Assembly: GCA_029204225.1 (NCBI GenBank)
Contig: CM055095.1
Span: 22,260,006 to 22,324,005, forward strand
Reading direction: 5' to 3'
DNA from: Diphasiastrum complanatum
Taxonomy: Eukaryota; Streptophyta; Lycopodiopsida; Lycopodiales; Lycopodiaceae
DNA: 64,000 bases
The position numbers and the translations under genes were made by a program. The notes beneath the pieces were generated by a model. The model searched no databases. It worked only from the letters and a program-made list of their open reading frames with translations, and had not been told where the DNA came from. This document shows, in pieces, positions 11,049 through 23,120 of this stretch; the stretch's first letter is position 1, and every line of letters starts with the position of its first letter.

Positions 11049-11750
11049 ATGGATCAGCAAGCACAAAATGAAAACACTAAGAGACACAAACTAGAAGCTT
11101 TGGCACTAGGTGGTATTGCCAGTAAAAGACATATGAGGAACACAAAAGAGTTCTTGCAAAAGACGGTTGGAAAAGATTTTATTGCCGGAAAATATATGAA
11201 ACATTTTTTGAAGGTTAAAGATTTGATTAAAATTGTGGAAGATGAAACAAGTGATTTGATTCACTTGAGATTTTCAAAAAAGCTAGTGGACAAGTTCAAG
11301 CCAAATGCAAATGTTAAAGAGATGGTGTATGCATGTGACCAAGAAGGTGTGAGTCGCGAGGGGTATAGAGCTTTGAAGAAGTATATGAAACGCTCTGACA
11401 AAAATAGGTTAAAATGCCATCAAATAATAACTACTTATAAACTTATTGAATCCGCCAAATGAGAACGCAATTCGATTTTGCTCTCTGAATTAGGAGAGTT
11501 TCAGCATATTGAGGATTCTTTTACAGTAACCAATAAGAAGAAAGGACCTCCGACATGTTTTCATTATCATCAAGGCAACAATATATTCTTAGATCTGGAA
11601 AATGTCCAAGCGATGATGATCCGACATTACAAAGTTAAAACAAATGGTAAGAACATTTCTTGTAGATTTCGGTTTTCAATTATATGCTTTTCTTCACCAA
11701 AGAATCCACACTCAAAGGATCTTCACCAACATCAGATAGATATATTTTAA
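11049..11750 (+). pseudogene. Unrecognised repeat-like coding remnant
   Basis: A 137-residue ORF (11049-11462) ends in TGA, and about 15 bases later a compatible open stretch (11478-11750) follows. The first is basic and helical (SKRHMRNTKEFLQKTVGK, REGYRALKKYMKRSDKNR). The second contains KKGPPTCFHYHQGNNIF, with Cys and His that could be metal-binding or catalytic. I do not know this family. The stop between compatible segments suggests one broken gene. Because a polypurine tract and an LTR begin right after its end, it may be the 3' coding end of a retroelement, but no RT, RNase H or integrase motif is visible. Confidence 0.35.
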
Positions 11751-11757
11751 GGAGGAG

Positions 11758-12613
11758 TGTTAAAAATTGTAAAACATATCTATCATATGTTGTTGATGTT
11801 TGGGGGGTCCTAACCATGTAAGTGCTTTGTACATATCCAAGGTATGTGAATTGAGCACATATCCTTGTAGAATAGGGCGAGTTTGGGTTAGGTAGATCAA
11901 ATTCCAATGACATGCATAATGTCTAGTTGGTCTAGTATGACATGCAATGATGTTGACAATGTCTAGTTTGACATGCATATAGAAATTCACATGGAATTGG
12001 TCAATTATGACCTTGTAGAAACTCGAGCCACAATAATGCATTATGTCCTAAGTTTCCATTGTGACATGCAAAGCATGCAAACACTCTAATGGACACATGC
12101 ATGTAGTTTTGTACATGGCTAGTTGAGAAATTGCCATTTGGAGAAAATAGGTAGAAGTTAGGTGCAATCTGTGCATGCAAGTAGTTAGGTGTCAAGATAA
12201 TGGTAGTTTGCACTTGAATAGGTGTAGGATATGCATTGAATGCAAGGAGTACCACGAATTTTGGCTCTCCTATATATGTACATATCATTCTCATTCATTT
12301 CTAATGAAGAATCAAGCATTTGTAATGTCATAATGTCAAATTTTGGATCTCATTCAATATTGCTTGTAATTGCTCTCTCTCTCTAACTCGGATTTTGTGT
12401 CTTCTTCATACATGATCAAACTTGTGTACTTTCCCTATTTGTGAGGAATTTATGTAGCTTTGATCTGTAGCATTCTGTGCTCTAGCCATAGATCTGTTGA
12501 TAGATTGCAGGATTGCTCTACAGGTGATCTGTGTGCCACCACAAAGCATGGTAAAGATCATTCACACATTTCTTGTGGTTCTCCACACGTGTGAACTTGC
12601 TGGATTTTTTACA
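11758..12613 (+). mobile_element. Copia-type LTR (856 bp), PPT on its left, PBS on its right
   Basis: Starts TGTTAAAAATTG, ends TTTTTTACA. Immediately left is a polypurine tract AAGGAGGAG, almost the same as the PPT of the young copia element (GAGGAGGAG before TGTTAAAAATT). Immediately right, at 12614-12625, is TGGTATCAGAGC, the plant initiator-Met tRNA primer-binding site. The LTR carries a TATA-like CTATATATG near 12269 and a CACACGTGTGAA palindrome near 12587. Having PPT and PBS on opposite sides of one LTR is not the layout of a solo LTR. Confidence 0.75.
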
Positions 12614-12625
12614 TGGTATCAGAGC
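12614..12625 (+). other. Primer-binding site (tRNA-iMet type)
   Basis: TGGTATCAGAGC directly follows the LTR end. It is complementary to the 3' end of plant initiator methionine tRNA and used by copia elements and chromoviruses. The following ~620 bases before the MYB 3' flank hold no recognisable Gag. Confidence 0.85.
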
Positions 12626-13462
12626 CATACCATGCTTTGAATGCTACTAACATCAGGTGTTGATGATTAATGTGAACTAATCCTTATCTGCTGATTAGCC
12701 ATTTGTACTTATTTGTTTATAGGCTTACCTAAATTGTTTGCCCTTTAGTGCCTTTCATGCTGGTTGTTCCACTTAACATCATTAATTCCATCATAAGAGA
12801 AGATATCGAACGTAGAAGTGGAGCGAAATAACTTGTCTATAGGCCTAAATTACCAAATAGAAACAAGAACATATGACTTTACTCACCAAATTGAGAGAGT
12901 TCAGAAGATTAACATGGAGTCTTCCTCATTCACTTACATGAGCTCTAGATGAGTAGAACTTAGCATATGGGTGCCGTAGATGCTACTGACAAGGTGTAAA
13001 CGCTCAGATTTGCTCAATGCACGATCGAAGAAACTTAAATGGAAAGCCAATCTGAAAATACTGTGTTTACCACGGTACTTAGCAAATTTCTAATCTACTT
13101 TTGAGCTTGGCGTCGGTAAACTTTTTGATATCAGTACGTCCTGGATATCACTACTCGAACCATGACAAAATTGTGTGATGATAAGAACCTCGAATTAAAG
13201 ACAGCTGCCTTCGCTGGATTTTTGCTTTTCCAAGTCTAAATGTTGTACTTACTTGAGCTGCTCACTTCATGTGAAGTTTAGTACTAGCATCATATATGCA
13301 TATGCTCTTAGCAGTTAGCTGAGTTTGCCTTCGCGAACAGCTAAAATATTACACCTATTATGCAGCTCATTTGTCCTAAACATATGCAAATAATACTGAT
13401 CAATCAGCATCAGCAACGCATTGTCTACACCGCTTGTCCTTAATGTGTTCAGTGTGGCCTGC
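12626..13462. other. Short element leader remnant, then MYB 3' flank
   Basis: No coding frame is supported. From roughly 13250 the sequence is likely the 3' untranslated region of the minus-strand MYB gene. The boundary with the retroelement remnant is not visible. Confidence 0.4.
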
Positions 13463-15624
13463 TCAAGGGATCCCAACGCCAAGGAAATCTATAAACTGGA
13501 GTTCTGATCGTCGCTGATATTCATCTTGAGTTTGCTCACTATCTGTACTGGTACACAGAGACCATGACATTGTAGAGCTGTCAGTCCTTTCTAATGAATC
13601 CAAGAGCTCATGACTGTCACTGGTTGTATCCGTACAGGGATAAAGGTGGCCGATGCCTTTACCTAACAGAATGACACTGTTGTCTGAGCTCACGTCGATC
13701 CTTAAGGGTCCTAAAGTGACAGTAGAAAAGCAATCACTGGGATCTGCAGAAGAGCATCTAGTGGTTTGAACGCGAGAAGACTGAGTTTCTAGATCTCCAC
13801 CGTTAACTTCTAAAATACATCCTGGATCGCAAAACTTAGCTGTAGGTGCAACAGAATATACATTTCCTTGGTTCAAATGCTCTTGCACATTCTCCTTGGC
13901 CAACTCAGATAGCGTATTTGCTCTCGTTCCTGAAACAAGATATTCAAGGAGGAGTAAGAAGATGTGCTGAAATAAAGAATTGCACGCCTTCTCACGTTAA
14001 TTAACATCGCTACAAATATTATGTCCATTCTAGCCAAATAATTTTAACAGCGACTCGGTATCTTAGAGAAACCTTTAAGCTGATCTGTGGAGGTAAATAT
14101 ACTCATTTAAGAATCATCATTCAAGAGATCACGTGACGCAATGCTGACGCCTGCATCAGAAGAGATCTTTCAGATTCCCATTCAGATCAATATATGACTA
14201 GATGACGAGATGTTTTTCATACCTGTGAGATCGCACGAGAAGTATGGCTGCATGACATTTGGAAAAACCAAAGCATCACGTCTCTTTGCATTCATTAGAG
14301 ATGAGTAAGCTTGTACAGTTTTTGCAGAAACTGTCGACTCGATAAGCATGTTATCACCAAAAGGGTTGACGCAGTGCGACAGAAAGCGACTATTTGTGAA
14401 TTTACCGAAGTGATCTGATCCAGATATATTAATCTCTTCATTACCGGTTCGCTGCAACTTGTCTATGCACAAGCATGATGAGGAATTTTCAGCTGCAGAC
14501 CGCTTTAAGCCTCTGCGCACAATGACGTTAGGCTTACGTTTCCCACAGATCCTAGATCGTTCTCTATATATTCTGGCCCTGATTACATGCCAGTGATTCT
14601 TCACTGCATTATCAGTTCTACCTGGAAACAGTCTTGCTATAAGAGACCATTTATTTCCGTGAAATTTGTGTGCATGGAGGAGGCTCTCTTCCTCATCATC
14701 CGTAAAAGGCTCTCTATTGATTCTTGGATCGAGCTGATTAAACCATCTCAAGCGGCAACTTTTTCCTAGCCATCAAAATTATTGCTTTCTGATTAATCAG
14801 TGCAGATTGAACATGAATCTCTAGACTATAAACTTAAAACACCCTATAGTAATGCGTCGCTACATGTATTCAGAATCTGGGAAGACAAAGGATGCATGAA
14901 TGAACTCAACTAATTTGCAAGCATATGGAGATATTCAATGTACCAGTAATACTGGCCCTTGGGCAAGGTAAGATTCTAACAAGCCATGGATAATATTCGA
15001 AACCATGTACCGACCAGTGAAGATCACATTCCATTGTACCCGTACTGATCACAACGCAAATGTGCAAATTGCTGAGGATGGCGCTGTCTAAGACTATGTA
15101 CACTATAACGCGGTAGTAGTAGAATTATGGCGGTAATACAGAACCGAACACCATGTTACAAATTCAGGTAGTATAGATGAAGTACCTGATCGTCCCGGTA
15201 GTGCTTGGGCTATCAGATTCCAGTTGTGTGGACCTTGTAGGCCGACTAGCTCTTTGAGCTTTTGATCTTCTGCAGGTCTCCAGTGTCCTCTGGGGTGGAT
15301 CAACTTCGACTGTACCGTATCTAGCTGGTCTCTCATAAAGCAGCTATCTATTTCCTGGTTAGAACACTCCTTTATGTTCTCTGAGCTTTTGTCGCTTGAA
15401 AGTTTGAAGTCAACTGCTCCAGTACTCTTTCTTTCTATCGACGGCAAAACCCACGTATCTTGTTCGTCCGGATTGAAGTGTTGGAAATGGATTCCTTCTG
15501 GGCTGTGATTATAAAGAATTGCTGATCCACAGCTAGATGTTCTTTCTCCTTTCATTTTATCCAAAGCTAAAGGGACTCTGTAGTTTTTGTTTTTAAAAAA
15601 GTGATATGAGGATATTGTGGCCAT
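13463..15624 (-). CDS. R2R3-MYB transcription factor, subgroup 21 (MYB52/54/105/117-like)
   Basis: Three exons on the minus strand: 15624-15186, 14765-14223, 13929-13463; 482 residues. Donors GTAC and GTAT and both acceptors (CTAG, TTCAG) keep frame, each in phase 1. R2 spans about 112-162 (GHWRPAED, Trp115, Trp135, Trp154) and R3 about 165-213 (Phe167, Trp186, Trp205). [40 protein letters not shown] and NHWHVI are subgroup-21 signatures. The C-terminus [10 protein letters not shown] is the subgroup's end motif. The first intron splits the GRSG|KSC site, as usual in R2R3 genes. Start chosen at ATG 15624 (ACCCATGGC); the frame is open 5' of it but has no ATG before a stop. The long N-terminal extension (~110 residues) recalls MYB105/117. 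Family members are nuclear DNA-binding regulators of organ boundaries and secondary walls; the role here is inferred. Confidence 0.92.
13930..14222 (-). other. MYB intron 2 (293 bp)
   Basis: Donor GTATGA after CTCACAG and acceptor TTTCAG before GAACGAGAG. The exon-3 frame leads to the conserved C-terminal FIDFLGVG motif, so the phase is right. Another nearby AG could in principle be used. Confidence 0.8.
14766..15185 (-). other. MYB intron 1 (420 bp)
   Basis: Donor GTACTT after TCAG and acceptor GGCTAG before GAAAAAGT. Splicing restores [11 protein letters not shown] across the junction with no extra residue, which fixes both sites. Confidence 0.9.
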
Positions 15625-16409
15625 GGGTTTTAGCTTACCAATTGTCTGTGGGCCGGCTATGTAGCTCACACTAACAGATGGAAAGTTTTCTAGAGTTGAT
15701 TGAGGTTAAGTCTTAGAGACAACGAGATTCTCTTTTTAGCAGTCAATCTACACTTGTTTGACGTTGACATTATAAGGATGCTGATCACCTATGCTTCCTT
15801 GTGAAATGCAAAGACATGAATTCAGTAATAAACGCAGGCCTTAAATGGCACAAGCCACAATTGCCAGAGCTGGAAGGAGCTAACCGTCCGTAGAACTAGT
15901 ACTGGTTAACTGTAGAACAAAGCTGAAGGCTTTGTCTAAATGAACAATCGTTACAAATATCCAAAGCAGGACATGCAAAATAGTGATCAGCCTTACATGA
16001 CTCTATTCAAGGATACCTAGTGCAGAACGCATGTACTCTGGGTCAGTTTGTTGCGTATAGCTGAAAGCAGACGATCGAGCATGTGGCGATCTCACCCAGC
16101 TTACAAGTGTTCTTTGTGTAGATATCACCTTCAACCTGCATCCTATCGAAAATTCACCGGTGACTAGAAACCATAATTATTTCTTCAGATCCACTTTAAG
16201 AAACCAGTAACGCGGCACCGTTGCTGCTCTATGGATCCCCATCTATATACGATGATCAGGGAGTGATCAGCTACAAGCTAGCCTAAGCCATGATAATGGT
16301 GGATCAAATCAAAACCCAGCAGCAAATTACACCCACAGACAGCACGTCGTATTAGTATTTTATAATCTACGCCTGATCAGAATGAGAGAGGCGATTATCG
16401 TCCTCTCTT

Positions 16410-16413
<4 letters not shown>
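15625..16413 (-). promoter_or_regulatory. MYB upstream region, candidate TATA near 16245
   Basis: About 790 bases between the MYB ATG and the (GA)n tract. The minus strand reads CGTATATAG near 16243-16251, a possible TATA element that would give a leader of roughly 600 bases. No transposon ends were found here, so this is probably native promoter and leader. Confidence 0.4.

Positions 16414-16455
<42 letters not shown>
16414..16455. repeat. (CT)n/(GA)n microsatellite upstream of MYB
   Basis: About 20 units. In the MYB sense it reads (GA)n. Of the two long CT/GA tracts in the window, one lies upstream of each probable host gene. The Arg-Glu repeat ORFs on the minus strand are artefacts of it. 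Confidence 0.9.
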
Positions 16456-16459
<4 letters not shown>

Positions 16460-16599
16460 CCGTTCGCTCTTTCTTTCTTTCATCCGTGAAATAGCGAAGC
16501 ATTTGCTTTCTGTTTTTTTTTTGTTTTTCTTTTGATGAGCTTCGTCGTCGCTTCCCTGACGTCCCAGTTTCATTGAAAAGAGAGCTCCACTCAAGTCGA

Positions 16600-17511
16600 A
16601 AGTTCACAGTCCACGTCAGCATATCCAATAAGCAATTTTACTTTTTTTTTAATAAAATCATTTTTTAGTCTTTCATGAAGAACTCCCACAAGCAACGTTC
16701 TTTTTTTAAAAAAAAAAACCATTTACAGAATTCTAGGATGCGAAAAGTTAATGTGAAAAAAATTTGCAAAAAAAAAATGTTAAAAGAAATTTGGTTTTCA
16801 CGTCGAGAAAGGTCCACCTCCCAAACCGTCGTTCCACTGTGGAAGGGCCTTCGGCAAAGGGCAGTGGAACGGCCATGGAGAGCGACCTCCCCGCCCCAAA
16901 GCACACCCAAAATTAGGTTTTGCATTTTTATGGCGAAAACACACTAGTCTCACTTAAAATCACATACTACATTTATATGAAAAAAACGTAAGAGGCCCCT
17001 TGGGTAGAATCCATCGTAAAAAGAATTTCATATCAAATCTTTTAAAACACCTTCCAACATATAGAATGTCATGTTTTTACACACATCTTTCACTCAGAAA
17101 GTGCTTGGAGTCTAAACTCTTCAGCCACCAACATCTCTCTTGAAAAATTTCAACAACTTAAAATCAAAGATACTATCAAATTTAGGGTTCTTCCAAAAAT
17201 GCAAAATATTGAATCAAGCAAAATCTATATGCAAAAGCTAGAATCTTGATATATCATCTAGTAGAATGTAGCATCCACAATCATGAGTAACTTTTGTCTC
17301 CACGTTCCATTAAGTGGTTCTAAAAATCGGTCTACTCCAAGTGATTTGACCTAAAATGATGCTAGGATCACAAAGGTCCACTTTCTATACTTGAAAATGC
17401 ATGATTTGAGCTAGAAACACCTCCAAATCCACATAGAATTTATGGCGCCCTCAACTTCACCTCTAGATTGGAAAATACTTCAACTTTGGCCTGAAACCTG
17501 ATTTGTTACCA
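16600..17511. other. Intergenic, with a GC-rich patch at 16805-16915
   Basis: Mostly AT-rich with poly-A/T runs. A GC-richer patch holds an inverted repeat GTTCCACTG ... CAGTGGAAC with a loop of about 21 bases. The two short opposing ORFs across it (16665-16947) have no family resemblance. Confidence 0.4.
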
Positions 17512-18164
17512 TGTCAAAAAACAGATCTAAAACATACTTAATATATCAACAAGATCTTGACCAAATTTGGATGCACATCTAGATTTAGCTACAAGATAGA
17601 AATCATCGATTTACACATGCTAGAATTGCATAAATCACTAATATATGATCATAAGCACTAAGATCCAATATGGTATTGTCCCTATCCATAAACCAGCAAT
17701 AGCATATTGTCCTTCACGTGTGGAACCAAGATCAACAACAAAAATGACATTCTACACACAAGAAATCAAGATATCTTGAGAAATACACATGAGATGGACA
17801 TAGAATCAAAAGAGATGAATTGTCCACATAAAATGAGAATACAAAAATACTTTTTCCATGTTGGTATTTCTATTTATAGCTGCTAAAATTTCATCTGGCC
17901 AATTGCCCTAAACTTGCCCTAAATGGTAACTTCTTGGTACTTCATAAAAAAACCTAGAAATTCTAGTCTAGATGCAATGTATCCAAACTAGCCAATTAGA
18001 ATGGGTCTAAATTCGACCTCATCCATTTATCTAGTTGGAAAAAATAGTACAAACACTATTTAGGCCTTTATTGACAAATACAAATCTATCTCTAAATTGA
18101 AATTTCATGTTGGCCTCACAATTGCCAAAATAGATCAACTTATAAACTAGTTGAATTTTTCACA
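17512..18164 (-). mobile_element. Degenerate copia-type LTR
   Basis: Plus-strand limits TGTCAAAAAACAG ... GAATTTTTCACA (653 bp). Left of it the sequence GATTTGTTACCA resembles a mutated form of the minus-strand PBS complement (GCTCTGATACCA). That makes this a possible 5' LTR of a minus-oriented element whose body is lost. TATTTATAGC near 17872 could be a decayed TATA. Ends are by analogy with the better preserved LTRs in the window. Confidence 0.45.
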
Positions 18165-19236
18165 ACTGATATCTTTGATATTCATAATTATGAAAGAAGA
18201 AGCTTTTCCATCCATTTGTTTCCAATTGGTGATGGCCACTTCTTTAACAAGAGGTTTGTTCTCCATGCCTTCTACTACCTCTCATAACTCTTTGGCTAGT
18301 AGGATAACTCTCATTTTTAACTTCCACATGTGGTAATTGTCTCCTTGTAAGTTGTGAATGAAAGCTAAATTTTTTATGAAGTCTTCATTGTGAAGCGAAT
18401 CACCTTGTGATAACAAGAATAATAAAAATTAACTAACTGTGAGTGTATCTATAGAATAGTACTATTTTAATAGAAATTAAAACAAAAGATTTCTCATTTT
18501 AAAAATTGTGAGCAACTTAATGATAATGAGCAGTATTCTGGTGTAATAGTTTCAATAGAAATCAAATTAAAATTTTGCTACAATCACTTTGGCTCTGTTT
18601 GTTGATCATGTGCTTTGATACCTTGCTAAAAAAGATAAGTGTGGAGATGAACAATCTCATTCAACACATCGGCCTACTCTAAGTTGTTTAAACATTATTA
18701 TGGATTTGAAAAAAAAAAAACTTAAACTTTAGAACCATTCATATATATTTGTTCAGATTGTAGATCATAAAAGATAGAAAAAAATACGATATTCTAAACT
18801 GCACAATGCACATTGCTTATGAAAAATAAGACTTGAAAAGTCATATAATTAGTTTTGATTATTGCATCGCCATAGAAAACCTAGAGTTAGTATATTCTCT
18901 CTTCCCCGAGTTATATTACTCACATTAATGGTTTGACCATCTAGAGAACTCTAGACAATTACTTTGCATTTTACTTTTTACTTCATTGTAATTCTTTTCT
19001 TTTTACATTTCTTTAACAAATGATTTGTCTTTGTATTTTCTATCTTCTCATTAAACTTTGTTTCTCTCTCCTCAATCGAGTATTTTCTTTCTAAATCTGG
19101 CATTCTCGTTGCACTCCTTTATGCCATTCTGATCGATCAAGTAACGATCTGTATATATGATGTTTAAAACAATCCACCATTCAAGTTGATATTTTCTGAA
19201 TTAATATTTTAACAAAATTAATATTACCCACATTAA
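18165..19236. other. AT-rich spacer between two LTR remnants
   Basis: No ORF or signal of note; stops are dense in all frames. Possibly decayed element interior. Confidence 0.4.
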
Positions 19237-19905
19237 TGTAAAAATTCAAGATCCAAGATGATCCTAAATATAGATCTAGGCACAATAGAAGATGCACAAA
19301 AACAAATGTCAAATTTGTAGACAATTCTACAAATAGAACTCCTAGGTTGCTCAAGATCTACACAACATAACTTGCTAGAATCAACAGATAATCAAAGACA
19401 TGAAGAGATCTGAATTAATTCCATGTAAATAGGTTGTACAACAGCAAGTAATCATTTATTATCACTCTACAATAGAGATAGATCAAGCTTACAACATGTA
19501 TTCTACTTAAAAGTAGAAGAGAACCCCAAATAATGAGCTAATCTTGACTCCAAAGCTTCCAAAATAAAAACACTTGTTTGATTCTACATTCTCCATTTAT
19601 AGCTACTATTTATAGCTAAGAGTGATAACTCTCTCTCCTCTCTCTAGATGGGTTTGGCCTAGCTTATCCAAAACTTGCCCTAAACTAGTCATAATGGCCA
19701 AAATTGTCAAGTAAAGCTAAAAATAAACTTTTACATGACTAAGTGACTAAGTGAGCTTGGAGACCAACCTAAAATTTGGTTATGTACCCTACTTTCATAT
19801 GTGTGAGAAAACCATGTGAAGTTTATTTGCTAATTTGGCCTCATGTATGCTCAGATTGACAAACTATCTAGAAAAAAAGTAGAAAACTAGTTGACAATTT
19901 TCACA
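19237..19905 (-). mobile_element. Degenerate solo LTR related to the 35-41 kb element
   Basis: Plus-strand limits TGTAAAAATTCAAG ... GTTGACAATTTTCACA (669 bp). The last 16 bases match the outer LTR end of the Gag-protease element at 35273-41663, and CTCTCTCCTCTCTCTAG near 19630 matches the same position in that LTR. There is no PBS or PPT beside it and no clear target duplication. Confidence 0.55.
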
Positions 19906-22859
19906 AATACTATCATTACAAAAGACCTCTAGCTCAATATCATTTTTTTCATCTTCCTTTCTCTACCACACAATTCCTTTTTTGAATGTTTTTCTCCTCA
20001 TGCTTCTCTCCTCAATCAAGTATCTTTTTCTTGGTAATAAACATTGTCTTTTGATCGCTTCCCTCCTTTCACTATAATCAGCAAGTGATCATATTTATCT
20101 AAGATTCTTATGATAATTTGTTCTCTATGACCATTATCAACTCCTAGACTTTGAGATCCTCCCTTCATAATCCTTACCAATGCAAATATGAAAAAAGAAA
20201 ATCCATATCACTTATAAACTAATTAAATATAACTTTTAACATCCCATCCAACAACACCAGTTGTTAAATATAACTTTTAACATCCCATCCAACAACACCT
20301 ATATCAATCAACAAAGAATTATTGAAATTTAAAACCAATTGATTTTCATAAGTATTGTTCAATTGTCTTGGACATATTATCTTCATCGTTAACAAAATAT
20401 CTAACCTGTCAAACATTGTTTCTATTTTCAATGGAATCTGACATCAATTTTACTAATCTCCTCCACCTAGCCACCATAGCTAGAATGACATTTCCATTTC
20501 CATAGCTAGAATGACATTTCCAATTCATGGATCAATGTAATTGGTGCTCTTTTTTGTGTTTTTGAAATGTCACTGATTTTAACCCCCAAAAAAACTACCT
20601 AATATGTGAACATCAATATGTTTATACTTTTGAATTTAAAAGCTCAATAGGCCAAGCGTGATCCAAATGTTAGAGTCATTATCACTTCGAATACAGGTAA
20701 AGTTATTTAGAAAGACCATTTTATTGTATATAAAATTACATGAATAAGTTATAAACAATTTTCTAGGACATTGAATGGAGATGTCACAAGAATTTTTACT
20801 TGAAGCCCTTTTAGAATCATTTACTTCTAATAATTATCACAATGTAATTGATGTGATTGTAGTGCAATAAGTAAGGTGAGCTTAATTGCATGTAGTTTAT
20901 GTAAAATTTAGCATATGAAATGCTGCATTAACCAATCATTTGCAATCATATAAGATAATACCTTGAATAGCTATGTCAACCTTCATTATGTGAGCTTGAA
21001 AAAAGATTATGAAATTTTATATTTATGATTACTCATGTTTGTATGAGTAGATTGATTATATCAAACCAAACTTACATATAAGCTAGCATTTTAGGTCACA
21101 ACATATTAGAATTGCTTTGCATGCTAAACAAATTGCATATATTGGATGCATGGACATTGCAATTGAAATAAGCTCTCTTTAGACAATTATAATAGAAAGT
21201 TTTCAAATACTTATGAAGATTTATATGATGTGCATTTGATCTATAACAAACTCCTTATAAAAATTCTTTTTAAATTGGTGGATCCTCTGAGGAATGCAGT
21301 ATTCTTCATAAGTTTTGCCGACACTCGTGAATTTAAGAACTTTCAATCACAATTGCATGCATGTGTGACTAGAAAAATTTCATTGCAATAGTCAATCACA
21401 TGGTGTACAATTCAAGGTAATCAATGGAAGTACTTACAAGTGAAAAGTATATTGATGTCGCATTTAATGTGGCTCAAATATCAAAAGGTGTTGGTTGGAA
21501 TCATATGAAAACATATCCAACATACATCGATAAAGCCTATCACTTACTAACAACATATGCATTGTCAAAAATAGTAAGTTATCATTCATATGCTTATGTT
21601 AAAGTTATAAAGTGCAAAAGTATAAATAATATTACAAAAATCAAGGCTTTGAGCCTTAAAACAAGTTTTCATATATATTGAATGTTTTTTATGAGCACAT
21701 ACTATTAATGCTTGCCACATAATGTCAAGAGAAAAAAATATTCTCTATATATCTTGTCTTGTGAGCTACAATAATAAAGTTTTTTTGATCATATAAATCT
21801 AAGATATATTATTTATCCTTGGAAAAGTCACTTAGTACATCATTGTTTCATATTCACTTTGTAATCAGAAACTTGTAAATATTAGCATTATTTAATGCAT
21901 CAAAATCTGACCTTGGATCAATTATAAAGGCTTAAGTTTCACATGATCAAAATAAATGATTTTTAAGGTTGATATATTTAATCATGAGAAACACATATGT
22001 TATAGTACATAACTATTTTTTGAATATTCTAGATGGATACCTATATCATTGTGTAATACAAGATTGTCAAAATTGCATGCATAGACACATCACTATGCAT
22101 CCAACCCTTGTAAGATTACGACCTTTCAACCAACTAACTCAAACTATTCATTCTTTTAAACTACGTAATATTTTATATTTTGTGTTTAGTTTAGATGAAA
22201 TATATGAGATTATTATAATCACTTTAAAGAGACAACATTGAATAAGTTAGCTAGTAAATACTCGTTCAAAAACAATAAGGACACTTGGTTTTTAATCTTT
22301 CATATATGAAACTATTTGTAAAATATATTTCAATTTATCTACACAATCTTGGTGTGATGTGCAACTATATTACATCTGTCACCTTTTCATGCAAAGACTT
22401 ATAGTGTCGTGAGCATTATGAAACTATTACTATGGATTTATTTTATAATTTCATTTCATATGCATAATGACATGGGACAAGAATGAGAATGTACTAGCCA
22501 AAGCTAATAGTGAAATCCACCAAGTAGAGACCAATAATGTATTACATAGCTCCAACTTATCCATGTCAATTGAATCCTTTGAATCTTAAATGTATTCTAA
22601 TTCACATAATCTAGTGTTTTGAATTTGTTTGTTAGTGGCTTCTTGTGGCCTCCGCAGATGATTGAATGAATGATGCACAACAATAGTAGTATGGGCTTGA
22701 AACACAATTATGACCATTTCTCAATGTACATTTGTCCAATGAAGCATCGTTGTTGGCATTGGTAGGAACACTTGTCGTCTACGTCGGTTTGCACATAGCT
22801 TTTGCCTTTGTGATATGACTTGAGAGCCCTTCACTGGTACAAGCTCTCACTTTATTGAT
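19906..22859. other. Very AT-rich intergenic DNA with two short duplications
   Basis: No gene supported. ORFs at 21424-21681 and 21969-22241 are AT-driven and lack motifs. Two local duplications occur: a 36-base unit at 20223-20258 and 20264-20299 (41-base period), and CATAGCTAGAATGACATTTCC twice within 20476-20525 (26-base period). Both look like small replication-slippage events. Confidence 0.5.
20223..20299. repeat. 36-bp direct duplication
   Basis: Two identical copies beginning TTAAATATAACTTTTAAC and ending CAACAACACC, separated by five bases. No role is suggested by context. Confidence 0.85.
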
Positions 22860-23120
22860 GATGTGATGGCCAGGGTGAGACAATTGGAAAAGCGTGGATA
22901 TTGTATCGCTTAAGTAAAACCAACTGCTTATTGATGTTGACGGCGGTGGTGTTGTTGCAAATATTTTAACTTGTTGGAAAGGTGGATCTTTTGCTGGATC
23001 ATGGTTGCAATAATACCATTGAACGATACACCAATAGCATCAAGAGTCTATCCAAATCTTAATTCAGAAAAACAAAAATATCAGGATATGAGACAGTGAA
23101 TTAAACATCTACAAGAAGAA

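Noticed and set aside
16367-16628. Minus-strand ORFs with Arg-Glu repeats
   Set aside because: Produced by the (GA)n tract upstream of the MYB gene.
21424-22241. Short plus-strand ORFs as small genes
   Set aside because: Amino-acid make-up follows the AT-rich base composition; no start context, splice partner or motif supports them.
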